Origin: Patella vulgata
Taxonomy: Eukaryota > Mollusca > Gastropoda > Patellidae
NCBI RefSeq assembly: GCF_932274485.2
Contig: NC_065879.2
Span: forward strand, 66,609,459 to 66,673,458
Direction of reading: 5' to 3'
Length of the DNA stretch: 64,000 nt
Shown here: positions 11,040 to 23,664 of the stretch, in pieces
Position numbering within the stretch: position 1 is the first letter of the stretch
How the letters are laid out: every line of letters starts with the position of its first letter
The notes under the pieces: generated by a model
Told to the model about the DNA's origin: nothing
What the model saw: the letters and a program-made list of their open reading frames with translations, nothing else
Database searches by the model: none
Position numbers and translations under genes: made by a program

Positions 11040-11734
11040 ATAGCCTTTTCATTTTTGGTATAATGTATTCGGGTTATGAGAGGGTGAATCATTGGTTTTC
11101 AGTGCTCCGCAACCTTTGGTTTTGGAGTTACTCCCCTTTGCAGACAATCTTACCAAAACATTAAAGGCGACAGTTTTGAACAGATTGTCTTCAAAATTGG
11201 TATGAAGCATTTGGGTCATGGAAGGAAACCCTATCATTTTTCAGCACTCCCCGGCCTTAAAGTAATGATGCCTGATTCCCATTTCTCACAGCCTAATCTA
11301 TGCTAATATATACTCAGATTGATTATTTAAAATTTGATTAAGAAAACAAAATCAAAATACCAACGCTAAATAATCTCCTGGTTTTGATTCAATAGGATTT
11401 AAAACAGTCTCATCAATTTGGTCAAGACAAATAAAATGGTGATCCTTTTGTTTCATAGATTGTATTTTCAATTTGCCATATATCTTTGTAAATACTGAAC
11501 GAAACTGAACAATTTTGGGACTGATATACCTATTAGAGAATAATATTTTAAAATAATGTAGTTTACAAGGTATTCTATAGTTAGTGATCTTTGCCGGACA
11601 CCTTGTTAATGTGATAGAGGCTACAGATTTTGACGGATTCTGTCCAAATCTGGTATAAAACATTGGTGTCATGGAAGGACGAACCCATTGATTTTCTCTG
11701 AAAACCTTGTCAGTGCAGTAAAGGCTAGAGTGTT
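11040..11734 (+). repeat. Dispersed repeat family E
   Basis: Two degenerate units share 'ggtatgaagcatttgggtc' and 'catggaagga..aaccc' and 'cagtgctccgcaacc'-type sequence. The same phrases ('gaagcat..gagtcatgagagg', 'cgaaccctatc') recur at 46840-47760 inside intron 1 of the second receptor gene. It looks like another tandem-core dispersed repeat. Its class was not determined. Confidence 0.45.
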
Positions 11735-12660
11735 TGTCAGCTTTTTTAAAAAAAAAACTTTCAGAAAACTTCTATTATGATGAAACTTGAAATGTAGGTT
11801 TCTCTCCCAAAGATCTCGGTTCCTTTCGAACTTGGCATGTATCAGGCCGTAATCCCATGGTTTATGGCCCCCGATTGTACGAAAAAATCACCTTTTTAGC
11901 TTGTGGACACTCTAGAGTTCACAATTTTTATACGCCCACATTTTCATGTGGCGGTATATTGTCGTCGCCCCTGACCGCCAGCCCGTCCACAATTTCTTTG
12001 TGGACACTCAACGGGTTACAATTATTATCAAATTTTGACGAAACTTGAAACATAGGTTTATCTCCCAAAGGTCTCGGTTCCTGGCATGTATCGGATTGTA
12101 ATTTCATGGATTATGGCCACTGATTGTTCGAAACATCGCGTTTTAGCTTGTGGTCCCTCTAGAGTCACAATTTGTATCCAATTTAAAAAAAAAACGTTCG
12201 AATATATCACCGTGTCACCATAATGTCGGTTGAGTTTGAATTTCGTGAAAATTAAACCTTAACTGCCAGATAAAATGACTTCATTACGCAAATATTGTTA
12301 TAGTATATAATATCAAGTTTGTGGCCCCTATTTATATTCCACAGATCTTGGTTCCTGTTAATATTCGTCTATATTGGACTGTAACTTTTTTGATTATGAC
12401 CCCTGATTTTACGAAAGCATCGTGATTTTAGCAAACATCGTTTATCACAGATACGCTCTAACGATGTACGCAAATAGTGTAATAGTGTGTAATGCCAAGA
12501 TTGTGAACCCTCTAGAGGTCACAATTTTAATCCTATTTTGATGAAAGTTAAAATATATGTTTATATCGCAATGATCTTGGTTCCTTTCGATATTCACGCA
12601 TTACAAATAGATGCTGCAGTTTTATCAGATTTTTCTCAAATTTTCAGGAAACTTGTATTA
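11735..12660 (-). repeat. Pearl/HINE-like family D array, minus orientation
   Basis: Several core units in reverse complement ('gatgaaacttgaaa', 'ccaaagatctcggttcctt', 'gcttgtgg..ctctagag'), including the end piece 'gtcgcccctgaccgccagcc'. Orientation is opposite to the arrays at 1-5590. Confidence 0.55.
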
Positions 12661-12661
12661 T

Positions 12662-12714
12662 TTTAAGACGAGGATGCCTATTTCTTTTTAAGACGAGGAT
12701 GCCTATTTCTTTTC
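12662..12714 (+). repeat. Tandem 26-bp duplication
   Basis: The phrase 'ttttaagacgaggatgccta' occurs twice back to back. Confidence 0.8.
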
Positions 12715-13124
12715 GTCACTGTTATGAATTTGTCCATTATAGTAAACTGCTCATAAGGCTATATAAAGGGATACTCCTTTGAAAGTTTGAACGTTCTGGC
12801 ATTTATTCGCGATAAGGGGATTTTTTGGCTTATACTGCGTCTGTGTGCATCAAATAGAAAATACCACAACCAAGCACAGCGTCTGAAATATGATTGTTGT
12901 GTTTTCTTATGTCACACTATAGTTGTGTTCTATTGTGTCACACTATAACGCAACTGTTGGGGACAGAAAAATAACGACTGTACTCGACTCTTTTTCACTC
13001 GATGTAGCTATTGACATTCTGGCCTGACAATTGGCCATCCCCTAAATAAATGTAAGGAATATGACTGTTTTATTATAACAATAACGGTATACAATATTTT
13101 CTCATTAAGGCCCAATTCCTTTGA
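12715..13124. other. Unassigned sequence
   Basis: A tandem pair 'gtcacactatag/ttgtg' near 12910-12945 is the only structure seen. Confidence 0.4.
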
Positions 13125-13302
13125 AATTAAAGTCGTGGCCCTTGATGCTGTCCGCCCGTCCATCCACAATTTGTGTGTTAACACTTTACAGGTCACAATT
13201 TTTTATCCGATTTTGACGAAACATGAAATAAAGCTTTATTTCCCAAACATCTCGATTCCTTTCGCAATTGACATGTATCGGACCGTAACGTCTTGGATAA
13301 TG
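13125..13302 (-). repeat. Pearl/HINE-like family D unit, minus
   Basis: One core unit with the terminal 'gctgtccgcccgtccatcc', 'ccgattttgacgaaacatg' and 'tcggaccgtaacgt'. It abuts the left arm of the large inverted duplication, so the breakpoint fell inside it. Confidence 0.55.
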
Positions 13303-14498
13303 GGTCGCCCCATCTGCTCGACTAAGAAAATTAAATCACTGGACTATACATCACGACCATTCATTAATCTCTTTTAAAACCATTGACAACGTGTATATCT
13401 TATAGATCAATGAGCAGATTCATCTCAGATTTTAATTTGAACATCTCTGAAATGCCCGCAGTCACATCACGTCAATCGTTCCAGATATATATATAAAAAA
13501 AACCCGGTTATTAATTCCTCTTTAAAATAAATTAAGAGTATTGCGCATTACACTATGGTTTTCATACATGTAGAGTTCGACGTATATTCATTCTAAACTT
13601 CCTTGTTCTAAATAGTTTAGAATCTGAGGTTTTTAAAATATAAGATTATAACATATTTTGATTTTTGTTGTTGAATGGGCTAATGCCGCTATAGTTAAAA
13701 CCATATACAACCAATCAATACAAAAGCAATAGTTCAATATCTAATTCAAATATATTAATTCTACCTTAAAAGGGAAGCAAGGCAGAGTTATATATTGCTT
13801 AATGAGTCACCAGCACTCTTCACCAGATATCACATTTTTTTCGAATTTAGATTTTTTCAACTTTACAGTTACATCGAGGTTGTTATAATTAGATTGAGTG
13901 TAATTTTGAATAGTATCAATATCGTATTAATAATAACCTTATTAAATTTAACGAACATCAGACTAACCTACTCTGACAAAATATTTCGCGCTATTGCTCA
14001 ATAAAGACCTTGAAAACCCACTAAAAAATTATATGACTCGTAAATTCCGACTTTTTATCGTGTATCTAATTTGAACAAAACCGATGTAGGCCTACAACTG
14101 CAAAATCATATCACATTAAACCGAGAATTATTTTTTTTTATCAACCAGTCAAAACCTCCACGGGTCTTAACTTGTCTGTGATTCTACGGTTGTTATTATG
14201 GGATTTTACATTGTCTGTGAAATTATGGGAGTATGACTTGTGACACAATTATGGCTGTTACTATGGGATCTTAACTGGTTGTCACTGTCTTATCTTAGCT
14301 CGTCTATGGCTGTTATTATGGGATCTAACTTGTCTATGACACTATGATTGTTACTATGGGATCTAAACTTTGTCTTGACATTATGGTTCTTACTGCCGAT
14401 CTTAACGTGTAAATTAAATTTGAGAACAAAAATACCGGTAATTAATGACGTACCCTGGTTTTAGGAAATATGCCATGCTAGTGTGGTTCCGTATCTAA
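13303..14498 (+). repeat. Left arm of a 1.2-kb inverted duplication
   Basis: This arm is the reverse complement of about 27035-28212. Examples are 'caaaatatttcgcgctattg' here against 'caatagcgcgaaatattttg' there, continuing from the SINE-derived 'cgccccatctgctcga' to 'accctggttttaggaaatat'. Differences are scattered single bases and small indels, so the duplication is fairly young. Neither arm has a convincing gene. A 69-codon frame at 13795-14004 is low-complexity. Confidence 0.85.
14160..14410 (+). repeat. Degenerate minisatellite, about 37-bp unit
   Basis: The unit is close to 'gttattatgggatcttaact' plus 'tgtctgtgacactatg'. The same unit in reverse complement forms the blocks at 27060-27370, 42240-42310, 42490-42570, 42900-43070 and 45725-45770. 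Confidence 0.7.
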
Positions 14499-14807
14499 AT
14501 GGCGATTATTTTAAAGGACAATATTGGTGCCAGTCATTATCACATATGCGATAGAGCTGGTTAAAGACATTCCAAATATAATTTTAACACAGAGATCATT
14601 GCTACGATAGCTGAGTAATACAGGTTTCCTGAATCGGAAGTGACGAACGCCAAAGGAAAACACGATTCATCTCTCTATATAACTGACTGGTGTGACGAGT
14701 GATAACAGAGTACGGCCGAATTTCTGCTCACTAATAATTCCTTCGAAGACCAAAAGTTGTTATATGGGACTGTAAGAGGATAGCCTACCTGACAATTCAA
14801 TATAGTA

Positions 14808-16825
14808 CATTGTAAATCCAACGGACGCCTGACGCGTCTGAATGTGTTCTTATTAGAACATTTTGCGTTGAAATGTGAACACGTTAATGTTCACATATGA
14901 ACACCGCAGTTCTAAAACGTACGCAAATCCTTAAAATCCGTTCAAAATTGAACACATTGTGTTCTTTTTCCTTTCAATGGTCTTTGAAATCGTTCACACT
15001 TAGAACACAACGGACGCAGAAGACCAGTAAGGAACGCATGGTGTTCAGTGGGTGTTCATACCGGAACACCAAGTTGGACACCATGTGTTCAAGTTCAACA
15101 TCGGACATGCACACGACGCATCACGTGATGCGGGTTATTTTCAAAATCGCCATTTGCAGGACGCTGGTTTGACTTTAAGGCTCTGACTGTTTCAACAACT
15201 GTTATTTAAGGTAAAGTATTGTTGTTGTTTTTTCTAATAAGGTAGATAAGTTGTTTCAAAAGTAACAGTGAAACTTAGATATATGAATTTGGAAGTAGAA
15301 ATATGAATTTAGGTTATGTTGCTAGATTAACAATCTAGGCCTGTATAAACTACTAGGCCTGGCCCTAGACCTGTGTTCCCAAATCAACTCGTAAACCCTC
15401 GTCAAGCATATTAATTATTTCCTCTTATCAAAAAGCGCATGTATTAGAGATTTTTGGTCGAATTTGACAAATTATTTTCTTCTTCCATTTGTTTGAACAC
15501 ATGGTGTTCCTTATAGAACATATTCTGTTATATACAGAACACATTCTGTTACGTATACAGAACACTGTATGCAAAATTAATAATCATCTGACCTTGGGGT
15601 TTAACTTTTCTGCACCAACCGGGCCATGGAAGACGCGGCAGATAAGGAAGGTATAAGAGACGCAATCGATTGTCCACATCTATGATTTTCAATATATTGA
15701 TGTCTATATATACAAAAATATTACTGTATTAAGCCATTTTTCGATAGAATATTTTTATCTAGTAGAATGGTCTATTTAACCGTCTTCATTAGCCCAGTCG
15801 GAGCAGATAAGTAGGCCGTTAAAACCCTCTATTATAATAATTAGCCTAGTCATCTTGGGTTTTTTTTTAATATAATAGTGCACGGTAACAGAAGATGGCG
15901 AAAAAATAAAATTTGTACAAGCCGCCGAATGGACTGCACAGTCTTCTAGAAAAGTATTATGTTGTTGCAGATTCGTTCAAACGGTAAGTTCATATGCTCA
16001 GGTATTATATCCATTTATTAAAACATAGATTATACTTTACACATAGTTTACACCTCCGATATATATCTTATACCGGTTTCCTGGGTTTTAATTGGTGTTA
16101 ATATTTCTATTGCAGGTGGGGAAATGAAATGGAGTTTATCTTCCTAGGCTCATGAAGACGAACAAGATTCGGATATTATTATAATATGTGAATCTTTTTA
16201 ATTGGGCATAGAAGAATATCGACGCAAACAATGTTTTGTCACATTATCTCTTCCCATGTTGTATTATAAAATTAAGGAAATAAAATAAATTTGTAAACTA
16301 TGTTCAAATTGTTTTTAAATTGTGCCATGCTTTTATCATACGAAATAATATATCATTTGAGTCTATTTTAACCATTTTTTAAAATGTTTGTTAAAATTTC
16401 AGTCTTTCACAACAGAACATCCGGTGTCTGCTTAGAACGCCTGGTTCCCTCTGTGTGTGAAATTCTGAACGAACGGTGTTCAAAATATGATCACCGAACA
16501 CCTTTTAGTGTTCATTATCTGTTTCATGCAGTTGAACACCTTATTGTATTCTAAAAAGAACACGTTTTACGCGTCCGGTGTGTTGAAAGACCAAGGGGGG
16601 AAAGTTGAACGTATAGTGTTCTAAAAACAGAACACATTTTACGCGTCACAAGTGTTCTAAAATCCAGAGGGAAACCCATTTAAAACTGAACACATACTGT
16701 TCTGAAAGTAAACACATAGTGTTCTGATAGAAGAAAGACGCGTAAGAGTGTTCAAAATCTGTTTCAAAATAGTGTTCTAAAATGGCGTATTTGGTGTTCT
16801 AAAAGCGGACGTTGGGTTTACAGTG
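14808..16825. mobile_element. TA-flanked transposon nested in MITE-A
   Basis: Ends CATTGTAAATCCAACG and CGTTGGGTTTACAGTG are inverted repeats flanked by TA (14806-14807 and 16826-16827), consistent with a Tc1/mariner-type target. Both ends are followed by clusters of GAACAC/GTGTTC words (14830-15130 and 16400-16810). No transposase frame was recognised. Bases 15785-15825 and 16122-16165 are scraps of SINE-A inside it. Confidence 0.65.
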
Positions 16826-17157
16826 TAATTGAATGTCAGTAGATAAGAGAACAAGAGAAAAATAGAAATAGTCCGTACATTCCCTTGTTTATATTCATTC
16901 TATACCTTATAAAAACATGGTATGCACGGACGTTTTCTGTTTTTCTTTCGTGTTCACTTATCTAGTGGCAGTCAATTCTTTTTATGAATTGTCAGATATC
17001 CTCTCACAATCTCACACAACTTTTGGTCTTCGAAGGAATTACTAGTGAGCAGAAATTCGCCCGTATATCCGTTATCACTCGTCACATCAGTCAGATATAT
17101 AGAGAGATGACTCGTGTTTTCCTTTGGCGTTCGTCACTATCCGATTCAGGAAACCTG

Positions 17158-17754
17158 GTCCCGATTTCTAGAAAATTCTTAAGAACGTTCTTGTGCTTAG
17201 ATTTAAGTAGACTTTGTACTTAAGTAAACTTACCTTATTTTGTGTTCCCAGAAAATTCTTAAGAATGTTCTTGCGCTTAGATTTTAAGTAGACTTCATTG
17301 TAAGCACAAAAACGTTATTATGCGTTCCAAGAAAAAACTTCGTTCTTAAACATAGTCAATCTAAGCACAAGTCCCAAGCAAGGTATAGGCCTAGGCCTAC
17401 GGCTTGTTTACCAACCTTAAGTCTTTTTCTGCTTCAAAAAGATGGCTGACCGTAGAGTAATTCGACGGCATTTCCGACACCTTTTGATACCAAACAGACA
17501 ATTACAAGACAGAGAAAATCCTTCTCCAGAAGAAATTTCAAATTAAGAATGCTATAGAAAATTTCGCTTCTAGGACTACACTGAAATCATTTTATTTATT
17601 TGCCAATTAGTAAACAATAGGCTACAAACACACAGGCTACTTTAAGATCAGGCGCTCTCACAATTAATCAGTTAGTTTGTATATGTCTGCGTTTTTTTTT
17701 TATCTTGTGGCACATTTTATATGTGAGGGGACATGTCAAATGCATCGAAATGAA

Positions 17755-17804
<50 letters not shown>

Positions 17805-18057
17805 CGTCAATGAAGCAGACGACAAATTTAAGACGTAATTCGCATACCAAAGTTGTTTTTATGACGTTAAAGAGCATCGTAGTGTCACTTTATGGTAAAC
17901 TTTACCAGTCACAATGTGCTTAGACTTATACTTGACTTGTGCTTTCGTAAGAATGGTCTTGAGAATTTTCTAGGGACGGTATTTTTGTAAGTTTCTTACG
18001 TAAGAAAAAGTGAAGCATGCCTTTGTGCTTACTTTAAGAATTTTCTCGGAACCGGGC
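17158..18057. mobile_element. 900-bp transposon nested in the right arm of MITE-A
   Basis: Ends GTCCCGATTTCTAGAAAATT and the complement of AATTTTCTCGGAACCGGGC form imperfect inverted repeats. CCTG is present on both sides (17154-17157, 18058-18061) but only once in the uninterrupted copy near 20070, giving a 4-bp target duplication. A short frame from 17442 (MADRRVIRRHFRHLL...) is faintly reminiscent of HARBI1-type N-termini, but it stops soon. The class is uncertain. Confidence 0.65.
17757..17802 (+). repeat. (TA)n microsatellite
   Basis: A pure alternating AT run of about 46 bases. The tyrosine-isoleucine frames on both strands here are artefacts of it. Confidence 0.95.
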
Positions 18058-18177
18058 CCTGTATTAGGCCTACTCAGCTATCGTAGCAATGATCCCTGTA
18101 ATAAAATTATATTTGAAATGTGTTTAACCAGCTCTATCACATATGTGATAATGACTGGCACCAATATTGTCCTTTAA

Positions 18178-19564
18178 CCGACCGATCGACTGTCTGAATT
18201 GGATTATATTAAACATTAAGTGTAAATATGATCTATAAATAGTATAAAAGCATCGAAATTGATTAAACAATTAATTTAATTTGCAAAATTAGCTTTTAAT
18301 AAGGTAAAATTACCATAATTAAAAAGTGCATGGTACCAAAATCTCGTACGACGTTACATTTGTATAGAAGCAATGTATGGGGACGAGCGTATTTTGGAGC
18401 GTGGTATTTCGCCACTGCCATATGAAATGTTTTGTATACTAAACGTTAGCATCGGGCAGAACTAGAAGCCAAACAATTCTAATGATTTTCTGATAATTAC
18501 GTAATGAGTTGTTATTCTTAATCCAATTTTAGTGTAATTTAAATGTTTCATTGCCGACTAAAGTAAAAATATGCCTGGCAACCTATCTATTAAAACATTG
18601 ATGACAAAATCGCAAAATGATGGCTTTAAAGTTGCCCAGATATCACCTACGATGGGTGGAGCCAATTCATTTGAACAATTCTGGTTGAAATCCATTGCCT
18701 GGCTAGGAAGAAGGAATTCATAAAGTCAAATTTGGCCTTATGTCCAGATCTTTTGGGTAACCATATCCCAAAATATAATTGGTTGACTGAAATCAATCAA
18801 GAGTTAGTTAAAATAGTCGAAAAAATATAAAATATGTCCAGATAATTCGTCGCTTTTAATTCCCGGCATACACCCCACCATCACCCGGCCCATATAGCAC
18901 CGATCAAGTTCACATGATCATGATTGGAATCTTATTCAAAAGTAGGATTTTACTTTTGACGAACAAATCAGACCCAAGTTACTTATTTTAAAATTTCGAT
19001 AAACTAAATTCTGACATATCCAGCAGAAAATAAAAATTAAAATATGTTCGTAATGGGCTTCTGTAGTTTTAAATATGTTTAACGTATGACCTGTCAGTTT
19101 TATATAACATGCATTCAGTTATAAAGTTACCTCAAAAGAATAGTTGGTTAATTTTTTCAAATTTTAATGTAATTTACATGCATGAAATAATTACAAACCC
19201 AATGTATTGCATTTCAAATATCTCGAACATAAATGACTGTTTATGATACTATACTAATCGGGCATCGGGTTCAAAATGCGATCTAGAGTAAAAAGTAGAA
19301 AATTAAAAGTAGAAAAGGGGAAATTCTCATCTAGAAGGGAAAATACTTATCTAAAAGGGAATACTTATCTAAAAGGGAAAATACTTATCTAAAAGGGTAT
19401 CTTTGTGGTGAAAACCTAGAACTTTATGCATTTTTAAATATGCAAAATCAGCAAGCATTTCCATTTATGGCAATGTTTGGGGACTTATGTGTGGAATTTT
19501 TCGCCATATGACCGAAGTTGAACTAAATAAATCTCATTCAAATTTAGAGTATGTGGAAATAGAG
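18178..19564. other. Unassigned; short 20-bp tandem repeat
   Basis: Bases 19318-19400 hold four copies of a 'aatacttatctaaaaggg' unit. The rest shows no gene or bounded element. Confidence 0.5.
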
Positions 19565-19706
19565 AATCTCCTACCAGTCTTTTTTTATATCAAAAAATAT
19601 CAAGACAAGTTGATAAAGTAACAAAAAACGAGGCTCTGCCGAGTTTTTTTTACTTTATCAACGAGTGTTGATATTTTTTGATATCAAAAAAGACGAGTAG
19701 GAGATT
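19565..19706. mobile_element. Foldback palindrome
   Basis: AATCTCCTAC..GTCTTTTTT pairs with AAAAAAGAC..GTAGGAGATT. The paired arms continue through 'atatcaaaaaatatcaa' and 'tgataaagtaa' to a central GGCTCTGCC. Near-perfect arms of about 60 nt suggest a foldback MITE. Confidence 0.7.
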
Positions 19707-19979
19707 TTATTTATCACCCAATCCCTTCTTACATGCACAAATAGATAAATATAATTCTTTGCTGTAGATTTCACTTTTACTGAACATTACGGCGTAGTGA
19801 TACATCATTTTTTGACAGCAATTCAACCATTGCAAAGTCCTTTATATTGACCCAGTGTTCCATCAAGGTCAATTGAATAACAATTGTTCATTTTTAATTT
19901 TAAAAAAGTTATTTTTAATAAGAAATGAACTGTTCTTTGAAAATAAAAAAGTAGTTCCTTTTCAACTGACCAATCAAAT

Positions 19980-20178
19980 TCATGTAAAGCGATATCTCCT
20001 AAGGAGTCAGTTATATAGAGGGATGACTCGTGTTCGCCTTTGGCGTTCGTCACTTCCGATTCAGGAAACCTGTATTACTCAGCTATCGTAGCAATGATCT
20101 CTGTGTTAAAATTATATTTGGAATGTATTTAACCAGCTCTATCACATATGTGATAATGACTGGCGCCAATATTGTCCT
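19980..20178 (-). mobile_element. MITE-A, one arm only
   Basis: The arm matches the right arm of 14515-18173, including 'ggcgttcgtcacttccgatt' and 'ccaatattgtcct' followed by TTAA (20179-20182). It lacks the CCTG-flanked insertion and serves as the empty-site reference for it. The opposite arm is missing. Confidence 0.7.
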
Positions 20179-20415
20179 TTAAGTACGACTCAAAAATACT
20201 TCAGGGAGTAGACGGATCATTTGGAAAATTAAAATTTAACTACTGTTTTAAGAAAATTCTGTCGCTTTTTATCGGTCGTTTGTATATATAAACACGCAAT
20301 CTGCTTATATATAACTACCTTTACTTCACCTGTTGGTTAATATGCAATTAACTTACAACTGATACGTCATCTATTATATTATATATAAAATGTTATCAGA
20401 TCTGAAAAGGCTCAA

Positions 20416-20811
20416 TTAAACATGCATTATGCAAGAGCAAAGTCTGCTTATTACAAGTCTTTCTTTAGGCCTGAAATGTTATCTAAATTATCAATTAGAC
20501 ATTAATTAACTTATCCAGACCATAATAAACTCTCGATGTCAAGGCCAGCCTTCGATGTTAGCTGGATTCGATTCCTATATGCCGTTTAACGGCCATTGAT
20601 AATTAAATCAAAACAGTGGATAATCGAGACTATGCTGTTATAATAATGATTTTAGTAATGATGACCGAGACTTTGCGAATCACCCGCTTCGTTCTCGGCT
20701 CATAGTGGATCAATTTGACTGAAATTTTCAGCAAATTACCACTATCTAGTTTTTAACTATTATAGCGAGAACTGCCATCTCTTTATCTTATCTCCCATAA
20801 TGTATCTTTAA
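20416..20811 (+). mobile_element. MITE-B copy 3
   Basis: Ends 'ttaaacatgcattatgcaag' and 'cccataatgtatctttaa' match the copy at 62727-63131 along the whole length ('aggcctgaaatgttatctaa', 'gatgaccgagact', 'catagtggatcaattt'). It is about 400 bp and non-coding. Confidence 0.75.
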
Positions 20812-21194
20812 CATGTCTTTTATTATATAAAAACGTAGAAATATAATATTTGTATTATTTGGCCGGGTCCGCTTGAGGTTCTTTCTTTTCTTATATATTT
20901 CTTTGTCGGGAATGATTTTCCACAATATTGTGCACTCATTTGAAACGGAAATAAGAATGTCACAAACTTTTTAAATGTAATGCAACCTACTTGCCGTAGG
21001 ATTATCCTCGGAAAACTCGTAAGATAGGGAACTGTTGCTGACACGCTTCGCTCGGCAAGAACCTCGTTTACACCCCTCCTTTTCAAAATCCTTGTATCTG
21101 CCCCTGGATAGATAGATATCAGTTGATCTGATGTTTTCCCCAACAATTAGCCATCAAATTAACACTTGTAGTCATTAATAACAATACTACGTTG
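20812..21194. other. Unassigned; possible hAT-like end
   Basis: Bases 21080-21107 ('cccctccttttcaaaatcct', then 'tgtatctgcccctgg') resemble a CAGGGGCAGA-type hAT terminus, but no partner end was found. Confidence 0.35.
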
Positions 21195-22625
21195 ACTGGG
21201 TGATTTGCTGACGACACAACGCTATGTTCTTCGTCAACAGATTTATCAAATGTTGAAGCTGAATTGAATTATGATTTAAACCAGTTGTGTCTGGGCAAAT
21301 AAATGGCTAATATCTTTTAATCCTGAAAAAAACTGAATTAATGATTTTCACTAACAAAAATATTATGTTTCCATTAAATATTAAATTTCAAAGCACGTAT
21401 TTACATACGGTTTCTTTTCATAAACATCTAGGTGTATATATTCAAGATGACCTTAAATGGAACTATCATATTGAATCTATAATAAAAAAAAGCGTCTTTT
21501 AAACTTAACCATTTACGTAGAGCTAAATTTCAACTTACACAATCCAATTTAAATAAATTATATAAATGCTATATCTTACCAATACTTGAGTGTGCCTGCA
21601 GCGAAGTATGAGATAACTGTTCAAATTATAACTCAGAAAAACTTGAAAAATTGCAGCTTAAAGCTGCCCGCACGGTAACTGGTTGCACTATTTATGCATC
21701 TCGTGAATCGCTTTATTTTGAAACTGCATGGACTAAATTACATGATTGTAGAAGTATAAGACGATTGTGCTTACTACATAAGCTTATTCACAAAACAGGA
21801 CCGTCTTATCTTCAAGACATAATAAGTTATCATAGCAATAGTTATAATCTTAGAAACTGTAATGATCTAAAAGTACCACTTGTTCGTTTAACTGTAACAA
21901 AGAACTCATTTTTCCTAAACCATTCAACAATTCAATAGTTTACGTCCGGGTTTAAAATCCACACTATCTTTATCTGAGTTTAAAACCAATATCAAGACTA
22001 AAGTCAAACCTCCAAAATTAAGAAACATTGGCAGCAGATTATTATCCATTTACCATAATCGTATATGTCATACCTGTAGTGGTCTAAATTATGATCTTAA
22101 TAAATCAAACATCGTTCAAAATCCATACTGTAAATGCGATAATAAAAGCATTGAACATTCATTTCACTACTTCTTTGAATGCTCAAAATATGTGTTACAA
22201 CGCCATCACTTACTTGATAAACTTGGCTTTATAGGCCATCTACCACGACCTGAGTTGCATAAAATTTATTTAGATGGTTCTACTCTGTTTCCAAAATCTT
22301 TTAATATCCATATTTTTCTCACCGTACAAAATTACATTAAAGAAACGAAAAGATTCACATGTAATCTGTAGCTATTATTGTAATTCTCCAGTGGTTTATC
22401 ACTGTTAATACTCATTGAGCATGTAACGAAATGGACATATTTATTATCCTAAGGTAGCATGTATATACGTATATAACTGTGTATTAAATTAAATTTCAGT
22501 GGTAATTGTAAATATTTTAGATTATACTGGGAGAAGACTCGTAAATTGTACAATTTGTTCTGATCCCGTTTGTATTATACGCATATAATTATATGTATGT
22601 ATTTGCAAATAAACTATATTATATA
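21195..22625 (+). mobile_element. LINE fragment, reverse transcriptase C-terminal half
   Basis: The fragment begins at the RT catalytic motif ('FADDTTLCS', bases about 21210-21240). It continues through 'WLISFNPEKTELMIF', 'FHKHLGVYIQDDLKWNYHI' and 'LEKLQLKAARTVTG' (main open stretch 21651-21938) to a cysteine cluster near 22080-22200 ('CHTCSGL', 'YCKCDNKSIEHSFHYFFEC') and a stop near 22371. At least three reading-frame breaks interrupt it. The part before the YADD box is missing. It is a dead, 5'-truncated non-LTR element related to the copies at 25338-26582 and 43085-45720. Confidence 0.8.
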
Positions 22626-22633
22626 TATAACCA

Positions 22634-22690
22634 AACTCGTCTTTATTAGCTCAGCAGAACAGTGGGACGTTAAACCCCATTTCATTTAAC
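22634..22690 (+). mobile_element. SINE-A 3'-end fragment
   Basis: Contains 'gtctttattagctcagcaga' and 'gacgttaaaccccatttcat' only. Confidence 0.65.
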
Positions 22691-22989
22691 TACATTTAAC
22701 TATAACTTTCATTTTAACTACTAAAACCCGTGATTCTAAAATATAATTTGAAGTTCTTTTAGCGGACTTGTTATCTAAGATTTATCTGTAAATATTTTAA
22801 TCTGTTTGAACTTCCTGGTCTATGAAGGGCAAGTGGGAGGAGTTTATCGTATTAAAGGAATGTTTTGTCAATGCAGAAAACGGGTCCCGATATAATTGTA
22901 TGGAATACAAAATAAGCCGAAACTACAAACAGTGTTGTTACACGGTTACATATTTTGACCACTTATATATTATAAGCGTGAGAGCCAAT

Positions 22990-23530
22990 TAAGATATACT
23001 TGTAGGAACTAAATCGCTAATATTTGGGACCTACAAACTGACACAAATGGGTCGCAACGTATATAATAATGTAATATAAATGTAAATAAACTGATTTACA
23101 TTCAATCGTTTCCGTTTTTACTCAAATTTCAAAGCAGTTATGTTCGGCGAAATACCCCAGAAGTCTCAATCGAATGGCAATCTCTATCGTCTGGTTATTC
23201 CAGTCTACACCGATAGTATTTATTGCGCATTCTCTCCAGATAAGAATATGGGGTCACCATTTCACATGACTTGTGGAATATGTCTAACCTCGTTCTTCCG
23301 AGTCGCTCGTATCAAATTGCGCTGAAACGCATTATGGTACACGATTCGTGTACCAATCGTAAAATGTTTATTTTGTCTTAAATATTGGATATCAGAAGCC
23401 CATCTTTTCCCGGTAAGATCACAACACCAATGTTAATTAAAATTGACAAATTATTCATGTTTTCATTGTCGAAGGTTTTGGATGATATTGAGTTAGAGAC
23501 TTAGCTACTTTAACCTTTACAGAACACCCG
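22990..23530 (+). repeat. Upstream module M1 of receptor gene 1
   Basis: This block is shared in the same orientation with 40620-41030 and 59478-60065: 'gacacaaatgggtcgcaac', 'cagttatgttcggcgaa', 'ccgatagtatttattgcgca', 'gacttgtggaatatgtc', 'agacttagctactttaa'. It lies upstream of exon 1 of each receptor paralogue, so it probably belongs to the duplicated unit rather than being an independent transposon. Confidence 0.7.
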
Positions 23531-23664
23531 ATTCAACCTCATATCGACTAGAGAAATATCAATAACCCAAGGTCCGTGATTTAGACAAGCGCAGTGCCGG
23601 ATTTAGCTGAAAATATGAACAAAACCCACCAAAGCTCTGGCTTAAGCAGCAAGCTACTCACAAG

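Larger units (their letters stand above)
14515..18173. mobile_element. MITE-A (TTAA type) carrying two nested insertions
   Basis: The left end AGGACAATATTGGTGCCAGT follows TTAA (14511-14514). The right end ACTGGCACCAATATTGTCCT precedes TTAA (18174-18177). The arms are about 290 bp each and meet at a 'gacaattcaat'/'attgaatgtc' dyad, so the original element was a foldback of roughly 600 bp. It was split at its centre by 14808-16825, and its right arm by 17158-18057. Confidence 0.8.

Noticed and set aside
21651-21938. 95-codon frame as an independent gene
   Set aside because: It is the thumb/connection part of a truncated LINE reverse transcriptase.
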